Source of the DNA: Brevundimonas vesicularis
Lineage (GTDB): Bacteria > Pseudomonadota > Alphaproteobacteria > Caulobacterales > Caulobacteraceae
NCBI RefSeq assembly: GCF_027886425.1
Contig: NZ_CP115671.1
Span: forward strand, 1,302,001 to 1,366,000
Length of the DNA stretch: 64,000 nt
Direction: 5' to 3'
The translations under genes were made by a program, and so were the position numbers. Shown in pieces: positions 42,540-51,814 of this stretch. The notes under the pieces were generated by a model that saw nothing but the letters and a program-made list of their open reading frames with translations, had not been told where the DNA came from and did no database searches. Numbering within the stretch: the stretch's first letter is position 1; each line of letters opens with the position of its first letter.

Positions 42540-44432
42540 ATGAGCGCGCGCCCCACACTTATCTTCGACTTCGATTCGACCCTGGTCGATTTCGAGACCC
42601 TGGAAGCCCTGGCCGACATCGCCCTGGCGGATGCGCCGGGAGCAGTCGAAACTCGCGCCCAGATCGCCGCCCTGACGGATCAGGCCATGGCCGGAGAGAT
42701 CGAGTTCGGCGAGGCTTTGCGCCGCCGGCTGGCTCTGCTGCCGGTGACCCGCGCCCATGTCGCCGCCCTGGCCCAGAGCGCGTCGGACCACCTGACGGCG
42801 TCTGTGCGGCGCAACCTGAACTTCTTCCAGCAGAACAAGGGCAAGGTCGTCATCCTCTCCGGCGGCTTCCGCGAGGTGATTGCGCCAGTCGCCGAAGAGC
42901 TGGGCGTCTCTCCCGATCGCGTGCTGTGCAACGATCTGATCTATGACGCCGACGACCGCGTGGTCGGCGTGGACGACGCCAACCCGCTGTCGCACGCCAA
43001 CGGCAAGCCGACCGCCATTCACGGCCTGAACCTGTCGGGCCGCGTCGTCATGGTCGGCGATGGATGGAACGACGCTGAGGTCAAGATCGCAGGGGCCGCC
43101 GACGCCTTCTACGCCTTCACCGAGGTCGTGCGCCGCGCGCCGGTGGTCCAGGTCGCCGACGCCGAGGCCGCGTCGCTCGACGAGGTGCTGCATGCCGAAG
43201 GCCTTGTCGGCCGTTGGTCCTTCCCGCGCAGCCGCATGAAGATGCTGCTCCTGGAAAACATCCACCCCGCCGCCGTCGAGCGGCTTGAGGAGGCGGGCTA
43301 TTCGGTTGAAACCCAGAAGGGCGCGCTGGACGAGGACGATCTGATCGCCGCCATCAAGGGTGTCCATGTCCTGGGCATCCGTTCCAAGACCTCGGTCAGC
43401 CGCCGCGTGCTGGAACAGGCCGATCGACTGATGGCCGTCGCCGCCTTCTGCATCGGCACCAACCAGATCGACCTGGATGCGGCTTCGGATCACGGCGTGG
43501 CGGTGTTCAACGCCCCCTATTCGAACACCCGTTCGGTGGTCGAACTGGCCATCGGCCTGATGATCGTCCTGATGCGCGACGTGGCGGACAAGTCCGCCGC
43601 AATGCACGTCGGCAAGTGGAACAAGTCCGCCACCGGCTCAAAGGAGCTGCGTGGCAAGACCCTGGGTATCGTCGGCTACGGCGCGATCGGCAGCCAGTTG
43701 TCGGTGTTGGCCGAAAACCTGGGCATGCGGGTGCTGTTCTATGACCTGTCCGAGCGCCTGGCCCTTGGCAATGCGCGCCGCATGCGCTCGCTGGACGCGC
43801 TGCTGGCCGAAAGCGACGTGGTCACCCTGCATGTCGATGGCCGCAAGGAGAACGCTGACATCTTCGGTGCGGCCCAGTTCGGCCGAATGAAGGAAGGCGC
43901 GTTGTTCCTGAATCTGGCGCGCGGCCATGTGGTCGATGTCGGCGCCCTGTCCCAGGCGATCGGCTCGGGCCGGGTCGCCGGCGCCGCCGTCGATGTCTTC
44001 CCCGAAGAACCGCGCACCAACGCCGACCCCTTCGAGAGCCCGCTTCAGGGTCTGCCCAACATGATCCTGACGCCGCACATCGGCGGCTCGACCGAAGAGG
44101 CGCAGGAGGCCATCGCCGAGTTCGCGGCCGAACGTCTGCTGGGCTATCTGAACCGGGGCGACACGACCTTCAGCGTCAACCTGCCCAACGTCCAGCTCTC
44201 AGAGGTTTCGGGCGCCCACCGAATCCTGCACATCCACCGGAACCAGCCGGGCGTGCTGGCCGAACTGAACCGCGCCCTGGCGTCGGCGGGCCTGAACATC
44301 CTCGGCCAGCACCTGAAAACGGACGAGCGCACGGGCTATGTCATCACCGACGTGGACCGCGACTACGACCCGGAGGCGCTGCGCGAACTCAAGACGGTGC
44401 CAGGCACGCTGAAGTTCCGCACGTTGCAGTGA
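42540..44432 (+). CDS. serA: Fused phosphoserine phosphatase (HAD) - phosphoglycerate dehydrogenase
   Basis: One continuous frame of 630 residues has two enzymes. Residues 1-about 225 are a HAD phosphatase with DFDST (Asp10, Asp12), motif II VILSGGF and motif III GDGWNDAEV, as in SerB. From Met233 (MKMLLLENIHPAAVERLEEA) a complete SerA follows: the NAD fold GIVGYGAIGSQLSVLAENLG, catalytic Arg in GIRSKT, His in TPHIGGSTEE and a C-terminal ACT domain (HIHRNQPGVLAELNRALASA). SerA oxidises 3-phosphoglycerate and SerB removes phosphate from phosphoserine, so the first and third steps of serine synthesis share one chain. SerC is not nearby. An internal start at 43236 might also make SerA alone. Confidence 0.88.
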   Translation: MSARPTLIFDFDSTLVDFETLEALADIALADAPGAVETRAQIAALTDQAMAGEIEFGEALRRRLALLPVTRAHVAALAQSASDHLTASVRRNLNFFQQNKGKVVILSGGFREVIAPVAEELGVSPDRVLCNDLIYDADDRVVGVDDANPLSHANGKPTAIHGLNLSGRVVMVGDGWNDAEVKIAGAADAFYAFTEVVRRAPVVQVADAEAASLDEVLHAEGLVGRWSFPRSRMKMLLLENIHPAAVERLEEAGYSVETQKGALDEDDLIAAIKGVHVLGIRSKTSVSRRVLEQADRLMAVAAFCIGTNQIDLDAASDHGVAVFNAPYSNTRSVVELAIGLMIVLMRDVADKSAAMHVGKWNKSATGSKELRGKTLGIVGYGAIGSQLSVLAENLGMRVLFYDLSERLALGNARRMRSLDALLAESDVVTLHVDGRKENADIFGAAQFGRMKEGALFLNLARGHVVDVGALSQAIGSGRVAGAAVDVFPEEPRTNADPFESPLQGLPNMILTPHIGGSTEEAQEAIAEFAAERLLGYLNRGDTTFSVNLPNVQLSEVSGAHRILHIHRNQPGVLAELNRALASAGLNILGQHLKTDERTGYVITDVDRDYDPEALRELKTVPGTLKFRTLQ

Positions 44433-44546
44433 TACGTCGCTTGCAAATATCTTCTCAAAGCTGACCTCGCGGCATCTTGCGCTCTGCGCGAACTGGCGCA
44501 TCCTCACGTCGAACGGCCGCGCAACGACGGCTGCGGGAGGAATTTC

Positions 44547-46349
44547 ATGTCACGCTTCATCACCGGCGGCGCCGTCGCCGCTCTGGCGCTCGCCGCCTGC
44601 GCCTTTGCCGGCTCGGCCTCGGCCCAGACCTACAACCGTCTCGTCGTCTTCGGCGACAGCCTCAGCGACAACGGCAACCTGTTTCTGATCTCGGGCGGGA
44701 CCCAGCCGCCGTCGCCGCCCTATGCGCGCCGCTTCTCGAACGGTCCGACCTTCGTCGAACTGCTGGGCTTCAACGCCGCCAACTTCAACGGCTCGGTCAC
44801 GGGCAGCATCAACTACGCCTTCGGCGGCTCGCGCACCGACGCCTCGGCCGGCGTGCCGTTCGGCATGCTGAACCAGCTGTCGCGCTACACCGCCGCGGGC
44901 GGCCGATTCAGCTCGACGGATCTGGTCAGCGTCCTGGGCGGCGCCAACGACATCTTCCAGGGTCTGCCCGCAGCCGGCGCTTCCGCCAGCCCGGTCGCCG
45001 CCATCACTCCGGTCGCAACCACGGCCGCCGCCAACATCAACAGCCTGGTCAACACCGTGGCGGGCGCGGGGGCCGGGACCATCCTGGTCACCAACCTGCC
45101 CAAGCTCAGCCTGACGCCTCAGTTCCGCGGCACGACCGCCGCGCCCCTGGCCGACTTCGCCGTCACCACCTTCAACACGGCGCTTCAGACCAATCTGACC
45201 GCCACGGCCGCCGCCCGCCCAGGCAGCAACATCATCATGATGGACCTGTTCAAGATCGGTGACACCCTGGCCGGCAATCCGGGCCTGTTCGGCATCACCA
45301 ACATCACCCAGCCCTGCTTCAACGGCGTGACGGTCTGCACGAACCCGGACAGCTACTTCTACTTTGACGGCGTCCACCCGACCGCGGCGGGCCACCGGAT
45401 CATCGCCCAGTTGGCGACCGACTACCTCTACTATGGCGACATCGGCGCTCAATCGACCTTGCAGGGCGAGACGGCCTATCGTCACCGCGAGGACGCCCTG
45501 GACGCCGCCGGCGAGGCCCTGTCGGGCCGTCAAGCGTGGGAGGCCGGCGTGTCCGTCACCACCTCTGCCCTGATCGACAGCGTCGACACCGACGCGCGCG
45601 GCTCGGTCACCAGCTCGTCGAGCGACGGCTGGGGCGCCCGTATCGCGCTTGAGGCCGGCCCCTCGGCCAACTGGCGCTTTGGTCTGGCCGGCACGGCGCG
45701 CAACACCGACGTCGAAAGCCACGCGCTGCAGTTCAACGTCGAAAGCTTCGGCCTGGACGTCTATGGCGGCTGGCGCTCGGGCGATGTCTTCGTCAACGCC
45801 GCCGTCGGCGTGGCGCGCGACAACATCGACGACATCGAACGCACCACCAGCCTGGCGCCGATCGTCCACACCGCCGAAACCCGGGCGCTCAGCAGCGGCG
45901 CGCGTCTGCAAGGCGGCATGTGGTTCGACATGGGCGGCGTCGCCCTGTCGCCCCGCGCGGCCCTCGCCTACGTGTCCAGCGACGTGGACGGCTATTACGA
46001 ACAGGGCGTCGGCGCCCAGTATCAGTACGGCGATCGCACTGTGAAGGCTCTGACCGGCGAGGTCGCCCTGCGCGCCGAGGCGGAAATGGGCGGCTTCGGC
46101 CTGTTCGCCGAAGGCGGCTACCGCGACGCCCTGGACGACAGCTCCGATCCGGTGCGCGTCGGTCTCTACAACAACTCGGCCCAAGTACTGTCGCGCGAGA
46201 TCGACGATCCGTTCGGCGGTCAGTTCCTGGCCTCGGCCGGCGTCGAGGGGGCGGTCGGCCCGGTCAAGGTGACGGTCGGCTATCGCGGCCGCTTCGGCGA
46301 CCACGCCGACAGCCACATGGGCGGCATTCAGCTGAAACTGCCGCTTTAA
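44547..46349 (+). CDS. Autotransporter with GDSL esterase/lipase passenger
   Basis: The product is 600 residues with a signal peptide ending FAGSASAQ. The passenger is a GDSL hydrolase: nucleophile Ser38 in VVFGDSLSDNG, GGANDIF (block III) and the Asp274/His277 pair in DGVHPTAAGH. From about residue 330 a typical autotransporter beta-barrel follows (WEAGVSVTTSAL, GWGARIALEAG, VTVGYRGRFGDHADSHMGG), ending in IQLKLPL. Such proteins (EstA type) present an esterase on the cell surface. It is a single gene. Confidence 0.93.
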   Translation: MSRFITGGAVAALALAACAFAGSASAQTYNRLVVFGDSLSDNGNLFLISGGTQPPSPPYARRFSNGPTFVELLGFNAANFNGSVTGSINYAFGGSRTDASAGVPFGMLNQLSRYTAAGGRFSSTDLVSVLGGANDIFQGLPAAGASASPVAAITPVATTAAANINSLVNTVAGAGAGTILVTNLPKLSLTPQFRGTTAAPLADFAVTTFNTALQTNLTATAAARPGSNIIMMDLFKIGDTLAGNPGLFGITNITQPCFNGVTVCTNPDSYFYFDGVHPTAAGHRIIAQLATDYLYYGDIGAQSTLQGETAYRHREDALDAAGEALSGRQAWEAGVSVTTSALIDSVDTDARGSVTSSSSDGWGARIALEAGPSANWRFGLAGTARNTDVESHALQFNVESFGLDVYGGWRSGDVFVNAAVGVARDNIDDIERTTSLAPIVHTAETRALSSGARLQGGMWFDMGGVALSPRAALAYVSSDVDGYYEQGVGAQYQYGDRTVKALTGEVALRAEAEMGGFGLFAEGGYRDALDDSSDPVRVGLYNNSAQVLSREIDDPFGGQFLASAGVEGAVGPVKVTVGYRGRFGDHADSHMGGIQLKLPL

Positions 46350-46363
46350 GCGGCAGGGGCGGG

Positions 46364-46390
46364 AAGGGGCCTCAGCGCCCCTTCTTCCTC
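46364..46390 (+). terminator. Possible terminator after the autotransporter gene
   Basis: AAGGGGC (46364-46370) pairs with GCCCCTT (46377-46383), followed by CTTCCTC. Just before it, CTGCCGCTT-T-AAGCGGCAG (46338-46356) is a perfect 9-bp palindrome containing the TAA stop. The hairpin overlaps the 3' end of the convergent diguanylate cyclase gene, so part of the match may be coding coincidence. Confidence 0.4.
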
Positions 46391-47013
46391 ACCCACATGG
46401 CGGCGTCGGCCTCGGTCAACCAGACCTCGGCGTCGGTATGGCCGTCCCAGGCGCGAACGCCGAACGAGCCGCCCAGTTCGGTTTTCTGGCCGTCCCAGAC
46501 GAAGCCTTCGGTCTTCAGCGCCTCGGCCAGCTGACGCGCCTTGGCCCGGCCCTCTTCATAGCCTGCGTGCAACATCAGCAAGGCGAACTCGTCGCCGCCC
46601 AGCCGGCCCACCGCGTCCGACTCGCGCAGATTGGCCAGGAACAGCTCCGCCACCGCGACCAGGGCCGCATCGCCGGCGGCGTGGCCCAGCCGGTCGTTGA
46701 CGCTCTTGAACCCATCCATGTCCAGATACAGCAGCACCGCCGGCACCCCGTGCCGCTGACAATAGGCCATGGTCCGCTGCATGGCCGTGATGAAGCCGCG
46801 CCGGTTCAGGGCGGGCGTCAGCACGTCATGGTCTGCGGCGGCCTCGGCGGCGGCGGCGCGCGTTTTCCACGCTTCCAGCTCGACGCGCAGGCGCGCGATC
46901 TCGGCGGTCAGGTCGTGTTCGGCCACGTCGGTCACGGCGCAGGGATGGCTCCGAAGGCGCGACTCAGTCTGCGTCGCGCGGTCGAACGATGGTAGAGCGT
47001 GATCCGCCGACAT
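46372..47013 (-). CDS. GGDEF domain diguanylate cyclase
   Basis: The product is 213 residues. A short N-terminal coiled-coil (about 30-62) leads into a GGDEF domain. DMDGFKSVNDRLGHAAGD and the signature GRLGGDEFALLML are intact, so it should make c-di-GMP from two GTP. The product-inhibition site RESD sits exactly five residues before GGDEF. There is no membrane or sensor domain, so it is cytosolic and the coiled coil probably dimerises it. Confidence 0.92.
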   Translation of the reverse strand: MSADHALPSFDRATQTESRLRSHPCAVTDVAEHDLTAEIARLRVELEAWKTRAAAAEAAADHDVLTPALNRRGFITAMQRTMAYCQRHGVPAVLLYLDMDGFKSVNDRLGHAAGDAALVAVAELFLANLRESDAVGRLGGDEFALLMLHAGYEEGRAKARQLAEALKTEGFVWDGQKTELGGSFGVRAWDGHTDAEVWLTEADAAMWVRKKGR

Positions 47014-47118
47014 TGAAGGCCGACATTACGGGCCGACGCGGCTGAAATCACGGTGTTGCGGTTGCGGGCGTCACCCGCGTGCTGTAACCGGCGCCTTTCC
47101 GCGAGGGGCCTTGCAGAC

Positions 47119-47610
47119 ATGGCGACTTCCGAAACCCCGGTGGCGATCATAATGGGCAGCCGGTCCGACTGGCCGACCATGAAGCTGGCCGCCGATCGCC
47201 TGGATCAACTGGGCGTCGCCTGGGACGCCAAGGTCGTCAGCGCCCACCGCACGCCCCAACGCCTGGTCGATTTCGCCACGGGCGCTAAGGCCGCCGGATA
47301 CAAGGTCATCATCGCTGGGGCAGGGGGCGCCGCCCACCTGCCGGGCATGGCCGCCTCCATGACCGAACTGCCGGTGCTGGGCGTGCCGGTCCAATCCAAG
47401 GCGCTGAAGGGCATGGATAGCCTGCTGTCGATCGTGCAGATGCCAGCGGGCGTTCCGGTCGCCACCCTGGCCATCGGCGAGGCGGGCGCCGCCAACGCCG
47501 GCATCCTGGCCGCCCAGATACTGGCCCTGTCCGACGAGGGGCTGGCTGGACGGCTGGCCGCCTTCCGCGCCGCCCAGACCGAATCCGTCGCAGAAACCGT
47601 CGAGGACTGA
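47119..47610 (+). CDS. purE: 5-(carboxyamino)imidazole ribonucleotide mutase
   Basis: The product is 163 residues from ATG 47119. Class I PurE motifs are present: IIMGSRSDWPTM, VVSAHRTPQRL and AGAGGAAHLPGMAAS. It converts N5-CAIR to CAIR in purine synthesis. The stop is immediately followed by the GTG start of purK, so the two are translated in tandem. Confidence 0.96.
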   Translation: MATSETPVAIIMGSRSDWPTMKLAADRLDQLGVAWDAKVVSAHRTPQRLVDFATGAKAAGYKVIIAGAGGAAHLPGMAASMTELPVLGVPVQSKALKGMDSLLSIVQMPAGVPVATLAIGEAGAANAGILAAQILALSDEGLAGRLAAFRAAQTESVAETVED

Positions 47611-48693
<1,083 letters not shown>

Positions 48694-48735
48694 TATTTGA
48701 GTTGCGCTGAACGCAACTTAGGTCATGGTCGATGC

Positions 48736-48960
48736 ATGTCGCTGTCGCTCATCTTGTCACTCGCGCTTCTGCTGGTCACCTCCACTGCTGGAGTGATCAG
48801 CGCACTGAATGGCCGCCGATCATCGCGTGTCGGCGCGCTCGGCGTGTCTTTAGCCGCGGCCGCTTTGGCCTTGATTGTCGCCGGCGTGGACCTCGGTGGG
48901 CGCCTGGGAAAAGACGCCGCTGAGCGTGACAATCGATCTGCAATTACCAAGAGCGTCTGA
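48736..48960 (+). CDS. Small two-helix membrane protein, twin 1
   Basis: The product is 74 residues from ATG 48736: MSLSLILSLALLLVTSTAGV, a short basic loop (LNGRRSSRVG), a second helix (ALGVSLAAAALALIVAGVDL) and the tail GGRLGKDAAERDNRSAITKSV. No family is recognised. Its layout and tail resemble the next gene, two bases downstream, suggesting an old tandem duplication. Confidence 0.6.
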   Translation: MSLSLILSLALLLVTSTAGVISALNGRRSSRVGALGVSLAAAALALIVAGVDLGGRLGKDAAERDNRSAITKSV

Positions 48961-48962
48961 AT

Positions 48963-49214
48963 ATGAACACCCCGATGGTTCTGTTCTTAATGGCGATGGC
49001 AATGGCCCTGATCGGTTCATCGGTCTCTGCCGATGGCCCGCGAGCAGACCAAAGAACTTCAGACGGAGCTGGCCGCTCACGCGTGCTGGCAGGCGCCATA
49101 CTTGGTGTTGCAGTTCTGATCCTAGGCGTCGGGGTCTACCAACTTGGACACCAATCTGGTCGCGATCAGGCGCTGCGCGACAATCGCGCCGAGCTTCGCT
49201 CCGCCGAGGTCTAG
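48963..49214 (+). CDS. Small two-helix membrane protein, twin 2
   Basis: The product is 83 residues: helix MVLFLMAMAMALIGSSV, a polar loop (DGPRADQRTSDGAGRSR), helix VLAGAILGVAVLILGVGVYQ and the tail LGHQSGRDQALRDNRAELRS. The tail pattern G-x(2-3)-G-[KR]-D-x-A-x-RDNR is shared with the preceding protein. Its stop overlaps the stop of the convergent COQ9 gene. Function unknown. Confidence 0.6.
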   Translation: MNTPMVLFLMAMAMALIGSSVSADGPRADQRTSDGAGRSRVLAGAILGVAVLILGVGVYQLGHQSGRDQALRDNRAELRSAEV

Positions 49215-49858
49215 GCTTTCGCCCCATACCGCATGCGGCTCAGCGCATCGCTGACCTTTCGGAACGGCGCGTCGAAGTCCTTGCCCGCCTTCCACTTCTC
49301 GAAGGCCATGACGTTTTCGATCCGGCGGGCGACGAAGGCCTCCGCCGCTTCGCGTCCGTCGAACCAGCGCATGGTCAGGGCGGGGATCAGGATGCCCGAC
49401 AGGATCGTCCGCTTCGAATAGTGATTCCAGTCGGTCGCCTCGTCCCCGGCCCAGCGCCACAGATGATCCGCGCTCTCCCAGGCCAGTTTCAGCCCCAGGT
49501 CGGCGTTGACGGGCAGGGCCAGGAAGGCGGCGCAGCGACGCGTGGCCTCCAGGTCGGCGGCGCCCGCCTCCATCCGCTCGGACACGGCGCGAGCGATTCG
49601 CTCGCGAATCTTCAGCGAGTTGGCGTCGATCTCACCCAGAGCCGCCAGCGCTCGCGCATCGTGGCGGCGCGACAGCAGGGCCGCCAGATCGCGCGCGCCG
49701 TTGGGCAGCAGCAGTTCCTCGTCGCCCTGCGACAGGCCGCACGCCTCGCAGGCTTCGCGCACCAGACGCGCGTTCCAACCCAGCGCGGGCGCGCGGGCGA
49801 TGGCGGCGTCCAGCACGGTCTGTTCGGTCCGGTCGGCCCAGTCTGTCGTCTCGGTCAT
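49211..49858 (-). CDS. COQ9 family protein (ubiquinone biosynthesis)
   Basis: The product is 215 residues starting MTETTDWADRTEQTVLDAAI. The N-terminus has a TetR-like helix-turn-helix fold. The COQ9 domain holds MEAGAADLEATRRCAAFLAL, ADHLWRWAGDEATDWNHYSK and RTILSGILIPALTMRWFDG. In mitochondria, COQ9 binds lipid and presents the quinone precursor to COQ7. Its 3' end overlaps the convergent small gene by four bases. Confidence 0.9.
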   Translation of the reverse strand: MTETTDWADRTEQTVLDAAIARAPALGWNARLVREACEACGLSQGDEELLLPNGARDLAALLSRRHDARALAALGEIDANSLKIRERIARAVSERMEAGAADLEATRRCAAFLALPVNADLGLKLAWESADHLWRWAGDEATDWNHYSKRTILSGILIPALTMRWFDGREAAEAFVARRIENVMAFEKWKAGKDFDAPFRKVSDALSRMRYGAKA

Positions 49859-50031
49859 AAGGGCGATCATACGCCGGTCGTCATGGCGTTTCGAGCCTTG
49901 AAGAATGGTCGCGACGATCTGGACAGAAGGGGGCGGCTCGTGTATCAGCGCGCCTTCATCCGAAAGCCCGGCTGTCGGAAGACGATTTTATTTTGTTCGC
50001 CCGTCTCCCTCACAGGACGCGGCGGGCGGCC

Positions 50032-50040
50032 AAAGGAGAG
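50032..50040 (+). promoter_or_regulatory. Ribosome-binding site fixing the rpsU start
   Basis: AAAGGAGAG at 50032-50040 is the strongest Shine-Dalgarno match in this stretch. From GGAG (50035-50038) to CTG 50047 the spacing is eight bases, ideal for initiation there and too far downstream to serve the in-frame TTG at 49993. Confidence 0.75.
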
Positions 50041-50046
50041 TTTAAC

Positions 50047-50289
50047 CTGGTTCAGATTTTCGTTCGCGACAACAACGTCGACCAAGCGCTCAAAGCCCTG
50101 AAGAAGAAGATGCAGCGCGAGGGCAGCTTCCGTGAAATGAAGCGCCACGTGCACTTCGAGAAGCCCTCGGAAAAGCGCGCCCGTCAAAAGGCCGAAGCCA
50201 TCCGTCGCGCCCGCAAGCTGGCGCGCAAGCGCATGCAGCGCGAGGGCCTGCTGCCCGCGCCGAAGCCGCGCGTTCCCGGCGGTCGTTAA
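50047..50289 (+). CDS. rpsU: Small ribosomal subunit protein bS21
   Basis: The protein is 80 residues: VQIFVRDNNVDQALKALKKK, MQREGSFREMKRHVHFEKPS and a basic Arg/Lys tail. Family members begin M-VQIFVRDNNVDQAL. Here the codon at the Met position is CTG (50047-50049), preceded by an ideal ribosome-binding site. The longer in-frame start (TTG 49993) would add 18 residues absent from the family. S21 binds near the 3' end of 16S rRNA and aids initiation. A strong terminator follows. Confidence 0.93.
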   Translation: MVQIFVRDNNVDQALKALKKKMQREGSFREMKRHVHFEKPSEKRARQKAEAIRRARKLARKRMQREGLLPAPKPRVPGGR

Positions 50290-50316
50290 GACCCCGGCGA
50301 AGGCCGAAAGATTTAA

Positions 50317-50348
50317 GGCCGCTTCCTTCGGGAAGCGGCCTTTTTCTT
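50317..50348 (+). terminator. Rho-independent terminator of rpsU
   Basis: GGCCGCTTCC (50317-50326), loop TTCG, GGAAGCGGCC (50331-50340) is a perfect 10-bp stem followed by TTTTTCTTT. Confidence 0.92.
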
Positions 50349-50384
50349 TGCGTTTCGTTTCTGCGGAGCGTGGTGGAGGACTCA

Positions 50385-50450
50385 TGAAGTCCCACAGAAG
50401 AAGCGCCGCGCCACCTCCCCATCGCGACGCGACAGGGAGGAGACAATCGT
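50385..50450. repeat. Dispersed intergenic repeat, copy 4 (diverged)
   Basis: GTCCCACAG, GCGCCGCGCCACCTCCCC and AGGGAGGAGACAATCG match in order the reverse-type element at 10611-10700 (GTCCCACAGG, GCCACCTCCC, GGGGAGGAGAC), with diverged spacing. It lies between the 3' end of rpsU and the 3' end of the minus-strand ABC genes. Confidence 0.55.
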
Positions 50451-50455
50451 GCCGC

Positions 50456-51814
50456 CTACGCCCGCCCGGTGATCGCCCGGCCGAAGCTCTTCCAGCTCAG
50501 CTTTACGTCTGACAGCGCGCCGGCGCGGAAGGCCCGCCCGGCGATCCACACCATGAAGGCGGCGGTCGCGAACATGCCGATCAGCGTCAGAATCACCTCC
50601 ACCAGCGGTGGATCGCTGGGCGCGCGGGCGCTCATCAGGAAGGGGGTGAAGAAGGGGATCCAGGACAGAACCTTGACCACCGGCGCATCCGGGCTGGTCA
50701 GGGCCATCTGCATCACCAGGATCGGCACGACCAGGATCATCATGATCGGCCCCATCAGGGTCTGGGCGTCGCGCGGCGTCTCGCAGAAGGCGCCGATGGC
50801 CGCGAACAGCACCGCATACATCAGGTAGCCGCCGACCATATAGGCGATGAAATAGAAGATCAGGCCGTCGTGCAGCAGCACCTGTCCGACCGTCGCCGCC
50901 GTCTCGGGCGAGGCCGAAATCAGGGTGAAGGCCCCGATCCCGCCCCAGACCCCCATGACCGTCAGGGTCAGCAGCGCCACGCCCAGCACCTTGCCCGTCA
51001 GGATTTCGGTCGCCGAGGCCGAGGACAGCAGCACCTCCAGGATCTTGTTCGACTTCTCCTCCATCACGCTGTTCAGCAGGATGGAGGCCCCTGTGATGAC
51101 CAGCGACCACAGGAGGAATCCGACGCCCAGGCCGATGAAGGACGGGATTCGGTCACGCATCGACACCTCGCCCCCGCTGGCGGCGCTGGGCGAGAAGGAC
51201 TTCACCTCCGGTCGGAAGGTCTGAACCTCCTGCGCCACGGCCGGGGCGACCCCGGCGGCGGTCAGAAGTTCGGTGCGTCGGGCATCACGCAGGGCATTTC
51301 GGATGAAGCCGGAGACGTCGTTGTCAGTGGCGCGCGCGGTCCAGACCTGGGCGGCGGGCTTGCCATCCGTGCGGCTCAGGAAGACCACGGCGTCGAGGCG
51401 CCTGGCGTTCGAGGTCTGCTTGTCCAGCGCCTGGCGGATCGCCTCGTCACGGGCCGGGCCGACGGCGTCGGCGATGGCAGGCGACGTGTCAACCAGACGG
51501 ATCTTGGGGCCGGTGATGGAGGCGACGGCGCGCCCGGCGCCCGCCTGTCCCTTTTCGGCGGCTTCGCGCAGGCGCTGGTTCTGACGATCCACATCCGCTT
51601 GCAGAGAGGCGCGAACGGCGGCGGCTAGACCCGTCGCATTGGGGCCTTCCTCGATCACCGCCACCGATTTGATCGGCTCGGAGGCCTTGATCAGCGCCGG
51701 AATGCCGCCGCCCAGCACGGCGAACAGCGGGAAGGCCAGAAGCGACAGCCAGAAGCCGACGGTCTTGGCGTAGGCGACATATTCGCGTCGCGCGATCAGC
51801 AGGGTGCGGTTCAT
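50456..51814 (-). CDS. ABC-2 type transporter permease (NatB/YhaP-like)
   Basis: The product is 452 residues from ATG 51814 (MNRTLLIARREYVAYAKTVG). One N-terminal helix, a periplasmic segment of about 170 residues and five or six C-terminal helices give the ABC-2 layout (MEEKSNKILEVLLSSASATE is the conserved cytoplasmic block). The start overlaps the stop of the ATPase gene (ATGA). Family members export sodium ions or antibiotics; the substrate here is unknown. Confidence 0.88.
   Translation of the reverse strand: MNRTLLIARREYVAYAKTVGFWLSLLAFPLFAVLGGGIPALIKASEPIKSVAVIEEGPNATGLAAAVRASLQADVDRQNQRLREAAEKGQAGAGRAVASITGPKIRLVDTSPAIADAVGPARDEAIRQALDKQTSNARRLDAVVFLSRTDGKPAAQVWTARATDNDVSGFIRNALRDARRTELLTAAGVAPAVAQEVQTFRPEVKSFSPSAASGGEVSMRDRIPSFIGLGVGFLLWSLVITGASILLNSVMEEKSNKILEVLLSSASATEILTGKVLGVALLTLTVMGVWGGIGAFTLISASPETAATVGQVLLHDGLIFYFIAYMVGGYLMYAVLFAAIGAFCETPRDAQTLMGPIMMILVVPILVMQMALTSPDAPVVKVLSWIPFFTPFLMSARAPSDPPLVEVILTLIGMFATAAFMVWIAGRAFRAGALSDVKLSWKSFGRAITGRA

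Noticed and set aside
44550..46316. 588-codon minus-strand frame opposite the autotransporter esterase
   Set aside because: Mirror of an intact plus-strand gene with signal peptide, catalytic triad and barrel; the antisense product is low-complexity Gly/Arg/Ala.
49993..50046. TTG start for rpsU at 49993
   Set aside because: No ribosome-binding site, adds 18 residues not found in bS21, and an ideal site points to CTG 50047.
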